This document shows positions 1-12,130 of a DNA stretch of 64,000 nt, one piece after another. Where the stretch lies: the NCBI GenBank assembly GCA_003439945.1, contig QVRM01001503.1, positions 186,001-250,000 of the forward strand, written 5' to 3'. The notes beneath the pieces are model-generated. The model worked only from the letters and a program-made list of their open reading frames with translations, had not been told where the DNA came from and searched no databases. A program made the position numbers and the translations under genes. Origin of the DNA: Dermanyssus gallinae (lineage: Eukaryota; Arthropoda; Arachnida; Mesostigmata; Dermanyssidae). Position 1 is the first letter of the stretch, and each line of letters opens with the position of its first letter.

Positions 1-1799
1 CACACTAGCATTGATAATGAAGACGATATGACAGAGAAACATCTGCTGATGCCGCCTCCAACGTGTCTACGAAAATCGCGCAGTGTCTTAACGTCACGTG
101 TAAGAGTAGCTCTATCTAAGCAAGACCGTCCCGTACATGAAACAGGCGACACGCAAAAATAAAGGGCTATTGCAAGCCGAATATTCTCAACCGCAACATG
201 GCAGCAGTGCATGGGCGCTAGAGCGTCGCCTGCGTAGACCAACGTTAGAACGGATAGTATCATGCATCTCTCTGCATGATCTCCCACGCCGCGAAGATGT
301 GTTAGGACCGGGCCATCATATAAGGGCAGTGAGTTGCACGCCTGTCAGCTAGCTAGCAAGCAAACGCAAATCGCAAAGAGGTAATCAAAATCGAAGCGGA
401 TTAGGCAAAAAGAAAATAACGAAAATATTGGCCAAATTTTGGGCAGCAAAAAACACTGAATCAAAGGCCAGCGCGCTAATCACATCACGGCAAGTCTCTT
501 TCTCGTTATCCAACATATCTATACATTTCTATATCAATACTCGATATCTTTTCCCCTTCGCCCTCTATTTCTCTACGGATAGCAATGTCCCCATGCTGTC
601 TGAATGTCGTACGCATTTCGTACGTGTCAGCCACTCAGTCAATTGTGTTGTGGCTCAATGGTGTGGCCATTCGTGACTATCGAGGTCGATCAATGCCAAT
701 CGTTGCCCTCAAAACGGAATGCCCGCACCGCCGCTTGTGGTCGTTGTTGTAGACGTGGTAGCTTTCGCCGATCGACGTTAACAACCGACCCGACCACCAT
801 AACAACGAAAACAACAACAACAGCAGCAGCAGATGAAACGTGGTAACGCAAAAAAAGGAGACTGTAAGGAAAACGCGTATGGTGGAGCACAAGTCGAGGA
901 CACGGGGAACATGACCATGATCGAGGTGAGGTGATGATGGTCATGTGGGACTCACTCAGATTGCCGTTACAACCACATTCCTACGTACCCTGTTTCTCTC
1001 TCTCTCTCACACACTCGTATACTTAAGAATGCAGATGATATCGGTTCATCAGGCCATCCACTCTTATCTATGCGTCCATCATGCATGCACCCGTTTATGG
1101 AGTCGATACAGGCGACATCAATACAACGTCTCGTGGACGGGTCCAAAATACGTCGATGAGTCGTGCCGTTACAACAACAACAATGCCAGCAAAAACAACA
1201 ACAACAACTACAACAACGATAAAAAAAAAAACAAGGACACTAACAGACAACTCGGCAGACACGAGATAGCAGTCGTTACACACAATAGCAGCAGTGACAC
1301 TCTCGGTCCGAACGAACTTGTCTGCCACGCTTCGAAGCCAGTCAATCAACGATAGTAGAGCCCGGCATAGGAACAGAGAGAGATATAGAGAGAGGCATAA
1401 ACCATCAAACCATCGAACGAACGCGGCAATCCTCGTATTTAGCAATGACGACGCTTTCAGTTTCATGTTGCCGATGACACATTATATGAACGTACACTCC
1501 AAACTAAACTACAATTTTTATGTGTACGCATAATTGAGTTTTTAGCAATACTAAACGTTGTCCACGTACACTCGACATAGAGCCTGCCCCGAAATTTCGG
1601 TTTGATAAGTGTTTGGTACACAGTCAGAACATGCTGGCTGGCAATGCTGGTAAAGTGTAGCTGGCGCTAACCTCGGTGAGCAACTTAATCTTATTGCCTT
1701 ATTGCTGTACAACAGAAGCTGATATAACGGTGGCGTCCCTCCCGTGTGAATGTTGATATCCGGCCAACACTGGACTCTATTTGGTACTCATAACAGTAG
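1..1799. other. Gene-poor stretch, no gene recognised
   Basis: Open frames here are short and biased. The only structure seen is low-complexity CAA/ACA sequence around 1170-1230, a CT run near 990-1010 and CAG/ACA repeats near 805-835. No splice-bounded exon, tRNA or transposon signature was found on either strand. Confidence 0.5.

Positions 1800-1856
<57 letters not shown>
1800..1856. repeat. (ATT)n microsatellite
   Basis: About 19 uninterrupted TTA/ATT units. Two other TTA arrays in this window lie directly at LINE ends, so this one may mark a lost LINE tail, but no LINE sequence is recognisable beside it. Confidence 0.95.
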
Positions 1857-1858
<2 letters not shown>

Positions 1859-2820
1859 TGGTATCGCTCCTTTTATCGAAGATTCAAAAGCATCTCAAAA
1901 CTAATAAAACGTTATGTTGCCAATGTTGTAAAGAGTACTCAGCTGATAGTTGGAAAGGTTGCCCTCTCCGACGCTTGCTAAACCACTGGCGAAGTTCGAC
2001 GTTCGAGATGTCCTTCGAGCTTGGCCCTTTTTCAGGGCGACTAAAACTCATCAATAACTGATGCGACATAAACCGTCAATATCGTTCATCTATAGTCTAT
2101 CCGAGGCTTTCAAAAAAATGATAGTGTCTACACGACGAAGCACCTCAGCTAGATTCCCGCCAATATGCCAATGATTAGTCTCCGGTTTGTATATGCTTCA
2201 ATCGGGCAATCACCTATGCAGAGGGTACTGAGGGGCCCTGTTTTCCGTGTACCATCGCTACATCTCGTCTGTGTACCCACGCATCCGAAAGTCGTTTGCT
2301 CGCTCAGGTAGAAAAAAATACGGTTGAGGTCTTCTATTGATTTGTGCAAATTGAGTATATATCAAGAAAGCGCAAATTGTGCCTTGCCGTACCTCCACCG
2401 CAAAGCGTAATTCAGGTACAAGATGCAACTCGGTACAAGCGTCGTAGTTAGTAGGCAGCAAATACTAGGTGCCTCGTAGTGTATTAGACAGGAAGTCAAC
2501 GCCTAAAGATGGCTGAAATTTCTCTAAAAAGTCTGGCTACGGTATACAAAGTAAGTCTTTTACCTGTTGTTTGTTATACAATATATTTCCACAGAAAACG
2601 AATATATATATTTGTTTTTTTGTGGAAATGGTTGAATGCTTTTACGCACTGCTGCTACGAGTATGGGGTGTTCCCCTTCTCGAGCAGTGTGGGACTCGAC
2701 CCTAGCGGTTGGATGTTGGTCCGCCAAGACCCCTACCAACTAAACACACCTCCCCCTTAAGCTTCACTGTCTAATGGCCTAGATATCCATAAAACAGTAC
2801 TATGGAGCATTAGGATAAGT

Positions 2821-2822
<2 letters not shown>
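1857..2822. other. No gene recognised
   Basis: Ordinary-looking unique sequence with short frames only. No motif on either strand supports a call. Confidence 0.45.

Positions 2823-2892
<70 letters not shown>
2823..2892. repeat. (TA)n microsatellite
   Basis: About 35 TA units without interruption. One of more than 25 TA arrays in the window. Confidence 0.97.
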
Positions 2893-2897
<5 letters not shown>

Positions 2898-3136
2898 TAG
2901 CAACACGACGCCATACTTAGTTGGGCTAAGTACGTCTAATTCAAAGAAATGAATATTTCGTGAAAAATCTACACACATTTCTGCATATAGAACAAATAGT
3001 AGTGGCCACTACTGGCAATTTCTTATGATGGTTACACATATCCAGCGATCTACAAAAATATGGAGCGTTTTATAGCACTAGAGTAAGTAAGAATCATAGC
3101 TACGAGTATATTTTGTCTAGGATTTCTCATATCCAA

Positions 3137-3386
3137 TACGAATTATCATCACCTGGTTTGTTCGAATACGAGCTTCCACGAAGAGTACACCGAGTGCGTC
3201 TGTCGACTATGCTCTCAGGCGTGTACGAAGTTTCATGTATCTGCCTGCCTGGCCCTTGCGAAGAGATCACTGCACTGCCTCTCTCGAATAACATGTCGCG
3301 AGCAGCTGAGTGTATAATTGTATAATATATATAATTGTTCATGTTATATGCATACTCAATATGAGTGAAATAAATACGATGATGAA
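3137..3386 (+). repeat. Dispersed repeat, copy 1 (partner at 52070-52305)
   Basis: This roughly 250-bp segment aligns along most of its length with 52070-52305 in the same orientation. Shared blocks include the stretch around CATCTGTCGACT, the block ATCACTGCACTG and the end block GAGTGAAATA followed by GATGATGA. In both copies one frame can be read through most of the alignment, starting PR-V-HRV and passing ITAL and MxRAA, which hints at a decayed coding repeat, probably the end of a retrotransposon. A LINE stub follows directly at 3420. Confidence 0.7.
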
Positions 3387-3419
3387 ATATAAAGTAACGT
3401 AAAAAAATATCCAATACGA

Positions 3420-3634
3420 ATGTGCCTCGCTTGAGAATCGCACAGTTGCGGCTTCGAAGAACAAGAAGAAATGCGCCCATAGTATATAAAGCCCAAAGTC
3501 ACTTTCAAATAGGAGACTCGAGAGCATCCGAATTCTTGCATCAGAGGGTGTCGCTCGATATTCAACGACGAAACGCAGCATCTGTTCGGGACACGTCGTT
3601 GAACTGGGCTAACCCTGGGTTAGAGAACTCGTGA
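3420..3634 (+). mobile_element. LINE C-terminal fragment (family A)
   Basis: Degraded 3' end of the coding region of a non-LTR retrotransposon. The readable end, about 3512-3634, encodes EFLHQRVSLDIQRRNAASV and ends in a TGA at the same place as the better preserved copy at 42815-43255 on the other strand (there EYLHQRLSLDIQRGNAAPV). Upstream the match continues weakly in a different frame, so at least one frameshift is present. This C-terminal block follows the reverse transcriptase in the family; its exact role is not established here. A 5'-truncated dead copy. Confidence 0.8.
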
Positions 3635-3639
3635 TCACA

Positions 3640-4127
3640 CGTTTCCGGCAGAGACAGTTGTCCACTCCAAAGTGCTAACATATCGAAGTTATATAAATAA
3701 GAGCCACCGTTTAGTAATACATGAAAAAAATATACATCCCGTTTTGTCGCGCAATAACACTCATTTGCAACAGATCCCTCAAATCGATCATCGAAAGCCC
3801 GAGACGAAGTTTGTTCACGTCGACATCTAACAGAGAGGTTAATCGTACGAAAGTCATTACTGTCATCTACCCGGCGTGTCCCTCGCCTGTTCGATCCCTG
3901 CTGTTTGTTGCTGGTCAAATTTTCTTTGACCGACTGAGCTCGTTGATAATAACGGATGATAAACCATCGACCACTGACCGAGAGCGAAATCGGCGACCAC
4001 GCTACTGCCGCCGCGCAGAGACACTGTTGAGAAAACAATAGATATCTCAACACCATACCGTCCGCTTATGCTGCCGCTCTAAGCGTCCCTGATATCTAGA
4101 ATTGAAAACATACATTTTCTAAGGAGG
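3640..4127. other. No gene recognised
   Basis: Frames on both strands of up to about 160 codons overlap each other here, but none has recognisable motifs or splice sites. I see nothing I can name. Confidence 0.4.
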
Positions 4128-4330
4128 TTGTTTTTAATTCTAGACCATCCTCTGTCCCCTACGGGCTTGGAACTCACCACCGTGTGGTATATCTTTAATG
4201 CACCGAGGGCCGGACATGTTTTCCCAACAGAACTTGTGGCAGCATCGCCGCTAACTCTCAACGGTATGGTTTATTATCTATTCTCAATGAGCATCACTCA
4301 AAGAAAACTGCTCGGACTGCGACAGGTGTA
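4128..4330 (+). repeat. Diverged dispersed repeat (partner at 44778-44925)
   Basis: The blocks CGGACATGTT, the stretch around TCTCAACGGTATGG and the stretch TCAATGAGCATCACTCAA line up in the same order and orientation with 44778-44925, with a deletion in this copy. Identity looks like about 70 percent by eye. The element type is unknown. Confidence 0.5.
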
Positions 4331-4517
4331 CCGTCTAGGTATACATGCCAAGCAAATAATAAATCACTCACCCGCTCGATCAATAACTACAATCAACAAT
4401 ACAATCCATCATAGTAAACCAGTAATAATGAATTATAATACTAATAATTAACTACCGAGCAAACGATACGAACAACTGCGGTTGCAGCTCTGGATAATAA
4501 GCGCGATAGCCTTCGTA

Positions 4518-5203
4518 CTAATTCGCATAAAAAAGCAACAACAGCAATAGCAACAAACTCATCGATGACAAAAACGTCAACAACAAAAAAACGAAGAAAA
4601 AACAAACCAGACTAAAGAATCCCAAAAGCAGCCAACAGAGTCGCAGTATCGAAAAATAATAACCGACCAAAATACGAACGGACACGCGCATAGGAAGGTG
4701 TCTAACGGAACGCCAAAATGCTATACAACCACAACAACAACAACAACAACAACAGATACAATCCTTCCAGCTGAGAATGACACTTGAGTCAAAAGAACTG
4801 TGCGGCAGCCGGTCCCGCGAGTTATCTCTTAACCTCGCGACGTAGACAACAATCAGAAACCGAGCACTACCAACAAACAACGCTCGCGAGACGACGACGA
4901 CATCAACAACGGTAGAAACAACAACAATGGTAGCAACAACAACAACAACAACAACAATGGCAGCAACAACAACAACATTAGCAACAACAATGGTAGCAAT
5001 AACAATAGCAACGGTAGCAATACGGTAGCAGCAACAGCAACAACGGTAGTAACAACAACAACAACAAACAACAAACAACAACAACAACAATGGCAGCAAC
5101 AACAACAACATTAGCAACAACAATGGTAGCAATAACAATAGCAACGGTAGCAATACGGTAGCAGCAACAGCAACAACGGTAGTAACAACAACAACAACAA
5201 ACA
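4518..5203. repeat. CAA-rich tract with a 133-bp tandem duplication
   Basis: The tract is built from CAA/CAG/AAC units. Within it, about 4936-5070 recurs almost exactly 133 bp downstream at about 5069-5203 (for example TGGCAGCAAC at 4958 and again at 5091). The long minus-strand frame across it is a run of L and V from the repeat and is not taken as a gene. Confidence 0.85.
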
Positions 5204-5534
5204 AATAATGGTGAGTGATGATCAACGACGTAGATAAATAATTATTGTTCATATCAGGAGTTGCCGCCGGTTCATGGATTGAATTGGTCGTCGTCGGCAC
5301 CAATAGTCATTACCCTCTTCATGGCGATACTATCTTGTTAGGGGTTAGAAATATCACCATCGTTGCCGTCGTTGCTGTCGTCGCTATCATCCACTTAACT
5401 AACCACAATCACTTGTTGTTGCTTCTTCTAGCTCTAGTTGATACCGACACGACAACAGCCTAATCACAAATACTTGAGACTAGCTATCTACAACGTCGTG
5501 GTCGTCGTCATCATACTTGACCCTTGCTCAACAG

Positions 5535-5780
5535 CAACGACGACAACAACAACAACAACAATAACAACGAGGACAATCAGGACAGAAGACACAACAACAA
5601 CAACAGCAATAGCAGCAACAACAACAACAACAACTACAGCAACGACAATCACAGTAACAATATACATAGTGGCGATGGCAACAACAATTGCATCAACAAC
5701 ATCGACATCTATAACAGCAGCAGCAGCAGCAGCAACAACAACAACAGCAGCAGCACGAACAACAACAACAAGTACTACTG
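5535..5780. repeat. CAA/CAG/ACA low-complexity tract
   Basis: Irregular trinucleotide sequence (CAA, CAG, ACA). It keeps all forward frames open and yields poly-T, poly-N or poly-Q depending on frame, so the open frames are not evidence of coding. Confidence 0.9.
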
Positions 5781-5969
5781 CAGCAACAAAAACGCCAATA
5801 CGCGATTAAAACAACACGCCTTCGTCGCCCCATTCACAAATTACAGCGGCAGACAGATGTTCAAGATTATCGAGCCTATGATTCTCACAATGAATGAGAG
5901 CCAAATATGAGCGATGTAAGTCAATTAAACAATGCTGGTATTATTCCTACTACTACTACTACTACTACT

Positions 5970-5975
5970 GACACT
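5970..5975. repeat. Target-site duplication GACACT (left)
   Basis: GACACT borders the SINE at 5976-6153 on the left, and the same six bases stand on its right at 6154-6159. Both lie in a (TAC)n context (5946-5969 and 6157-6172). Confidence 0.7.
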
Positions 5976-6153
5976 TTCGGGCTGACCCTCAGTCAAGATT
6001 TAACAGCGTCCACGGAACTGTTTTCCACATTGCTTCATAGACGAACCCCTATAAATACAAATGTGGGGCAACGGTGGGGCTCGAACCCGCGCACCTATCT
6101 AGTGTCTCCTCCGGTTGCGAGGCGAAGACTCAATCCACCACTCCACCGGGCTC
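5976..6153 (-). mobile_element. tRNA-derived SINE, 178 bp, with 6-bp target-site duplication
   Basis: On the minus strand the element begins GAGCCCGGTGG, carries an A-box-like TGGAGTGGTGG and a good B box (GGTTCGAGCCC), the internal RNA polymerase III promoter of tRNA genes. The anticodon-arm region reads CCTCGCAACCGG. The acceptor stem cannot fold as in a true tRNA, and about 80 bp of unrelated tail follow (CACATTTGTATTTATAGG to GCCCGAAA). Both ends are bordered by GACACT, a target-site duplication as expected of LINE-mediated insertion. It landed in a (TAC)n microsatellite. It would be transcribed by Pol III but moved by a partner LINE. A tRNA pseudogene alone would lack the tail and duplication. 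Confidence 0.75.
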
Positions 6154-6159
6154 GACACT
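6154..6159. repeat. Target-site duplication GACACT (right)
   Basis: Right partner of 5970-5975, continuing into (CTA)n. Confidence 0.7.
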
Positions 6160-6177
6160 ACTACTACTACTACGGCT

Positions 6178-7632
6178 GATGCTGTTACTACTACGACTGC
6201 CCTCTGTTATCACATCTAGATATTAAAGCACTTTTATGTGTGTGCTGGGAGAAGGCAAGATGGGACTAAGCCTAGCTTTGGCGGGCCTTATTTGCTCGCC
6301 GCCTAGGTCTTTGTCTGAAGTAGGATGTCAAAGGATTTCAAACGCGGCGGTGGCGGATTCCATCGCCATCGTCGTGTTTCTCATTATTATAGGTAATTAT
6401 TAGGGGATCTATAAAAGTGTACGCGAACCCGTTCAGCCTAATAACACTTTCGAAATATGCATGCGTGGTGTGTGTGCTGGGATGTTCTCCGATCGATTTA
6501 TCGTCACAGTGAACACGCATAGGGCCGCCGGGCGCCATTCCGATCCTGACGAAGTAGAACTGGGATTAGATCGGTCAGCCGGACCTGTCAGAGCCTATGT
6601 GAGTAGTGTCAGAAAAGGGAATCGGGAAAGGTCGGAGGTGAGAAAGTTTCGCCTCCGGCATCCCCGAGTTCGCTCAGCGTCGTATGTGGACGCAAGATAC
6701 AAAGAGAGGGGCACCGGCGTCTGGAGCAGCCCCTCTTGTGTCGCCGGGTCATGGTGCTCTTGGACTAGTCATCCTCGTTGCCTTTTGGGACGCCTACCAC
6801 AGGCACTCCTTCGCCTTCAGATCCCCTAAACTACTATTACCACTAACTACTATGTGAGGCCAAACAAAATATTCTTTATAATAGTAGAGACTATTAAGAT
6901 ATCAATCACATCGACATGATATTTGCGTTTTCGTGCCTACGAAATCCAGGGTAAGTGCAGAGTCGAGATGCTGGAGCTGACTCGGCAGCTCCAGTTTATC
7001 GACTAGGTCAACTAGAATCTAGGTCGGGTAATTTAACGCCTTTAAACTTCTTTCTCTGAGTTTTGTTTTAAGGCCTGTTTCCGCTAATCTACGACTACCG
7101 AGATCCTGAAGGGGATCACTGAGATCGAGCCACAGCTATGCCAAAGCAAACATTGACGATTTTGTTCAAAGCACTCCGACGTGCCAGTAAAGCCGAGGAG
7201 TGCAATCTCGTTGTCGTATACGTGATTCCCACATGTCCACATAATGCATAAATCATAAAGAAGATATGATGAGGAACGACAAGGCTGACAGACTCCAGCC
7301 GCGGTTTAAAAACATTAGCTGCTTAGCTCGCTTAACCCGCCTTTTCTCCCTCTCTCAAAGAATATATGTATCTAAATGGTCCACTGTCACTATTGCATAC
7401 ACCCTTGAAGTTCACATGAACGCAGTTCTTAAGCTTTCCCTCTCTCTCTCTATCGCTCTATCGCTCTCGCCTTATAAATATATATATATACATATATCAA
7501 CACACATTAAAATGTTTCCTACTCACTACAACATGTACCCTAGATAGTACGCAAACACAGTTGTTAAGTGAGTGCTCATCTATTTCAGTTTATGTGCATT
7601 CCTTTTTATTTTTCTCCCTCAGTTGATATATA

Positions 7633-7635
<3 letters not shown>
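6178..7635. other. No gene recognised
   Basis: A plus-strand frame at 6461-6829 is open for 122 codons but has no recognisable motif. CT-rich patches occur near 7345 and 7435-7470. Nothing else supported. Confidence 0.4.

Positions 7636-7706
<71 letters not shown>
7636..7706. repeat. (TA)n followed by poly-T
   Basis: About 27 TA units running into 16 T. The same TA-then-T (or A) structure recurs at 25968-26022, 26399-26440 and 41122-41227. Confidence 0.95.
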
Positions 7707-8278
7707 ATATAAACGCTCAGAAAGGGAGAGAGGCCGAGGCGAAGAAAGAAGAGTAAAAGAAAGTAACGCAAATTTTCCACACGTCATCACCAACTTTCGA
7801 CGTATCATCAATCGAACACACCGAAAGACGCATCGATCCACGGCTGGCGCGAGCAGGTGTGACCTGCATGCACACATTTCACATGCACGTCAGCATCACT
7901 TACGCACGTAGCAGCATCAACGGTTGGTGCAGTGAAAGGTACCAGCAAAAGGGACAACTTGAACTACGTACGGCCTATGACACTCTAGTAGACGAAACGG
8001 CACCCGCCGGCCGCCGGTAAGCGCGTGCCGCCGGTAAGCGTGTTAACCGCGCATCCGTGCACGCCCAGCCAAACAGAGCAAAACAACAACATCCGACGCT
8101 TACGTCGAACACGCTCACACAGATAGACACTCGCACAGACACTCACACAGAGAACGATGCAGACGATACATAGAACACCAACCACTTCGAGACTAAGATT
8201 CGAAGAGTCTAAGGTTCGACTAATCGCTTCCGGCGATTTTAACTGGGCCGGCGGGCAGATGCAGGGGCGGCGAACATG

Positions 8279-9090
8279 GTGCACGTTATTGTTGTAGTTG
8301 TGTTGTTGTTGCTGCTGCTGCTGTTGTTGTTGTTGTTGCTGCTGTCGTTAATGTTTTTGTTGTGGTTATTGTTATTGTTGTTGTAATTGTTGCTGCTGTT
8401 ACTGTGTCCGGCTGCTGCTGCAGCTGCTTTTGGCGCCGGAACCCCGATAGGCATCAGTACGAGCATTACAACTCGCAAGACGATCTACGTCTGTTCATTC
8501 AGCCTACGGAGGATGGAACGAATCCGGAACAGCAGCAGCAACAATAATGATAATACAGCCAGCAGCAGCGGCCGTTCACTCAATTGTTGTCGTCGTCGTC
8601 GTTTTCTCTGGACATCTTTGATTCTGATTCTCGTAGTCGCGCGACACGTTCGGAGGATGACGTTCAGTGACCGCTTCTGCGTTGCCACGCCTCGCCAACT
8701 ATACTATATCTATCTATCTACACGAGTTACGAAGCGTAAAGCCGCAGCGGCATGAGAAGTCGCAACAACAGCAACAACAACAACAACATTAACAGCAACA
8801 ACACCATTGACAACAGCATCAACGGCAACAATCACAACGACAACGAGAACAACAGCCCTCAGTTAGCACTTCTAGAACGCAAACATCAGCTATGTAACAA
8901 CAAGAAAAACATCAAGAACAACAACATCACAAAAAACAACAATAACAACAACAACAAATAAGACCCTGTTACTTCTACTAGAGCAAGAATACCAGCGCGC
9001 TAAGAACAACAACGATGATGACATTACCAATACCAACAACAATAACAGCAACAACAACAATAGCAGCAAGAGCAGCAACAGTAGCAACAA
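8279..9090. repeat. TTG/CTG then CAA/AAC trinucleotide region
   Basis: TTG/CTG-rich from 8279 to about 8420, then CAA/CAG/AAC-rich at 8528-8550, 8760-8960 and 9003-9080. Both strands stay open over long spans because these triplets contain no stops. No gene is claimed. Confidence 0.85.
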
Positions 9091-9469
9091 CACCCACCAT
9101 GCTACCACCGAAGCAACCTGTGTATCCGCGCGCGCCCCAACCACTGAGCGCTAACTAATCCATCTATGTGCACACACCACACCATCACGAGCTGCCACAT
9201 AGACAGGCAGGCAGACTACTTCTATCTAGAAACATGACAGTGAAGTTGATACTGTCATTGACTAGATCGGTGCTGATGACGTATGATGAGGATGAGGATG
9301 ATGATGAGGATCAACCGCTCAACAGCCAACCCAACAAGAAAATTGCGGTCGCGCACGTTTTTTCCTTGTTTTTCCTCTTTCCTTGCCGCTAATGAGCCTC
9401 CGCCCTCAATTTCGATCAATCTCGATCTTTGTCATCTTCTTCCCCCGGTCCTCTCTCTCTCCCTATATA

Positions 9470-9532
9470 TGTATATATATATATATATATATATAAAAGA
9501 GAGATAGAGAGATATATTATATAGACATATAT

Positions 9533-9564
<32 letters not shown>

Positions 9565-9690
9565 GTATATATATCTATATATTATATATGATAATTATAT
9601 ATATATATATATATATATCCTATATTATATAATATCTATATTATATATATATATAATACACATATATGCGGTTCAAAGTATGAACGCCAT

Positions 9691-9722
<32 letters not shown>

Positions 9723-9725
9723 CAT
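9470..9725. repeat. Complex (TA)n-rich tract
   Basis: Interrupted TA arrays with TATATTATATA variants. Two copies of a 26-27 base unit, ATGCGGTTCAAA(C)GTATGAACGCCATT, stand at 9666-9691 and 9729-9755 around one TA array. The unit is itself a partial palindrome (GGTTCA...TGAACG). Confidence 0.85.
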
Positions 9726-9759
9726 ATAATGCGGTTCAAACGTATGAACGCCATTCAGC

Positions 9760-10739
9760 GTCATCCCCTCTGCGTGGGCCTCCACCGTCATTATTATGAC
9801 AATCATTGTCGCTATCGGCATCTCATGGTTCTCACCAATCCCTATTGGAGTCATCTACGCCGCGAACATTTATTGAGGCCTTATTACTGTCGATTAATAA
9901 GTGAAAGCCGACGGCAATGGTCGACCGCATGACATACCACTTGCTACTGCCGATGATCGCATTGTTGCTGCCGCTGCTGCTGCTGCGGCTAAACAAAGAC
10001 ACAAGGCAACAAATAAGGGGATTTATTGTCTGTTATGTGTGTTGTTCGAAATTCAACTTGGCCGGCCAATGAGGACAACTGAGGAATATGGCAGAAAAAA
10101 ACGCCGATCACACATTGTCAACTCATATAAATAGTAATTAACGATAACCATCATCATAATCAACATAATCTTCAGCTCGCGTCATAGCTTCATAGCTTTC
10201 ACATATCTATTATTTTCTAAGTCCAAATGTGTGTGGATATATACATATGCTTGTCTTTTAAGTGTACGTTTTCTACACAACATGTGTGATAATAAATCTG
10301 ACTGTATAATCAATCTAATAATTATCAACAAATTATCACTCACTACTGTGGCTAGCGCCGACTCGTCTCACAACTCGTAGGCATAAAACAATTGTGTTTT
10401 TTATCCACTTGCTGCTGCTGCTGCCATCACCGCCTGGACCACCGCTGTCACAGCTGCTGCTAATTAATACAATACGGCGCCAGAAAACAATAGATACATT
10501 TCAGTCAAATGTTAATTAGTTACTTGTTGGTCGCAATTAGCAGTTGCGCGCGTCGTTGAGATTCGACCATGTCCCGCGCTGCCGGATCCACGGATCGACG
10601 GACCCACGCCCGGACGGACGAACGGAATCGCGCAGAGTAGAAATGGAACGTCGAATGAAATGTTCCATTATTCCACTGTGACTGGGGCGGCGCACTGATC
10701 GCGCTCATGGTGTTATTGTTGATATCGTCGCTGCTGGCT
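9760..10739. other. No gene recognised
   Basis: Unique sequence with short (CTG)n runs near 9968-9990 and 10409-10425. Open frames are short and unremarkable. Confidence 0.4.
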
Positions 10740-10920
10740 GAGAGATGATGATGATGATGACCATGTCATTGTTGTTGTTGTTGATCTCATTGTTGCTGTC
10801 GTTGTTGTTATTGTTGTCGTTGTTGTTGCTACTACTGTTGCTTCTTGCTGTTGCTGCTGATGTTGTTGTTGTTATTGTTCTCATTCTACCTGTTGTTGTT
10901 GTTGTTGTTGTTGCTTGTGC
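10740..10920. repeat. ATG then TTG/CTG trinucleotide tract
   Basis: (ATG)n at 10745-10760 followed by TTG/CTG-type repeats. They produce a poly-leucine or valine frame of about 60 residues leading into unique sequence, which is not accepted as a gene. Confidence 0.85.
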
Positions 10921-11568
10921 TGGTGGTACGGTTTATTCTGTTGCAGTCTGCAGCCGGCGTCTGCGCATAGATACTTTCGGTCTGCTCGGTCCGTTTCGTT
11001 TCCTCCTCGGTCTCGTGCATTGTGTCCATCCCGCCTCTGTCCTTTCCCCTATGCTGAGTCGGAGAGTCGACGCCGCCCTATCGGTCGCTCGCCCTGCTGG
11101 GTTCACCAGCAGACAGCACCCCGCAAGATTGTCGTACTGGCAAAAGAGATCCGTACTGTACAAAGGCATCACAACGAGAAGAACTAGAAGAAGACAAAGA
11201 AAGATAATGGCTTTGACCCACCCCGCAGACTGGCACATAATTGGAGACGACGGCGATATGACGTGTTTCGGCAACGTACGACGACCATGTGGATGGCTAC
11301 GTCTGGTGGTCACCAAAGCGGATGGCCGGTCAATAGCCCGGTCGCCCAGCTGATCAGCGGGGCTTTCTTTCCCTTTGGCCCCTTCCGTAATGTTTGCCCG
11401 ACCTTACCTCTCTTTCTCTCGTTCTCTGCCCCTCATCGTTTGTGCCATTCCAACTTGTCTCAGCTTGTCTGTTGGGTTCGCTTGTTTTTCGTGTCCCCTT
11501 TCCTCTTTCTGCTTGTTGGTCTTCTTTTGCTGCTAGAATCCTCCACGCCTTCCTCCGCACCTGTTTTC

Positions 11569-11612
<44 letters not shown>

Positions 11613-12020
11613 GAGTGCCCTTTTTCCCTCTCATAGGGTTCGTGGTTTATCATGGTGCTGCTTTTGCGTTCATCCCGTTCATCCATAATGCCTGCTGTCT
11701 ATGCTGACATACGATCACCACCCTATCAGCCAATCGTCATGCACTATTTAATTTCATTAGTATGATCTCATATCGCCATCGTCATCATACAATCATACGG
11801 ACCATACACACACACACTCACATAGTCGCCCTCGGTAGAGTACGAGAGACAGAAAAAGCGGTTTGGATTGGTGATGCCGCTATTGTCATGAATGTGACCG
11901 TTCTAACGGTTGTTCCGTTGGCGTCTTTGCTTAGCACGGCTTTGCTATACGGCCATCTCCCACGGAGATCTTCGCTATACCTTGACAGAGCCGCGTCGCG
12001 CGGTGTTCAGACTTCCAATT
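10921..12020. other. Pyrimidine-rich stretch with (CT)n, no gene recognised
   Basis: 11360-11640 is strongly C/T-rich on the plus strand and includes a clean (CT)n array at 11572-11610. Long frames on both strands (RERERE or SLSLSL) are products of this composition. Confidence 0.5.
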
Positions 12021-12130
12021 GAACAAGAACAACAACAGTCGCAACAACAACAAGAGCCGCAACAACAACAACCACAACAACAACATCCACAACAGCAACA
12101 ACAACATAAAGACCCGCCACAGCAACAATA
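12021..12130. repeat. CAA/CAG/CCA tract
   Basis: Irregular CAACAA, CAGCAA and CCACAA units giving poly-Q in one frame. Low complexity only. Confidence 0.9.

Noticed and set aside
4518..5303. Minus-strand frame of 261 codons
   Set aside because: Mostly poly-L/V/C from CAA-type repeats and the 133-bp duplication. No domain and no splice signals.
6065..6160. tRNA gene
   Set aside because: A and B boxes exist, but the acceptor stem does not pair, the anticodon arm is imperfect and a tail plus target-site duplication identify a SINE.
10745..11353. Plus-strand frame of 202 codons with a hydrophobic start resembling a signal peptide
   Set aside because: The hydrophobic part is a TTG/CTG/GTT repeat. 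The rest has no motif and overlaps equal frames on both strands.
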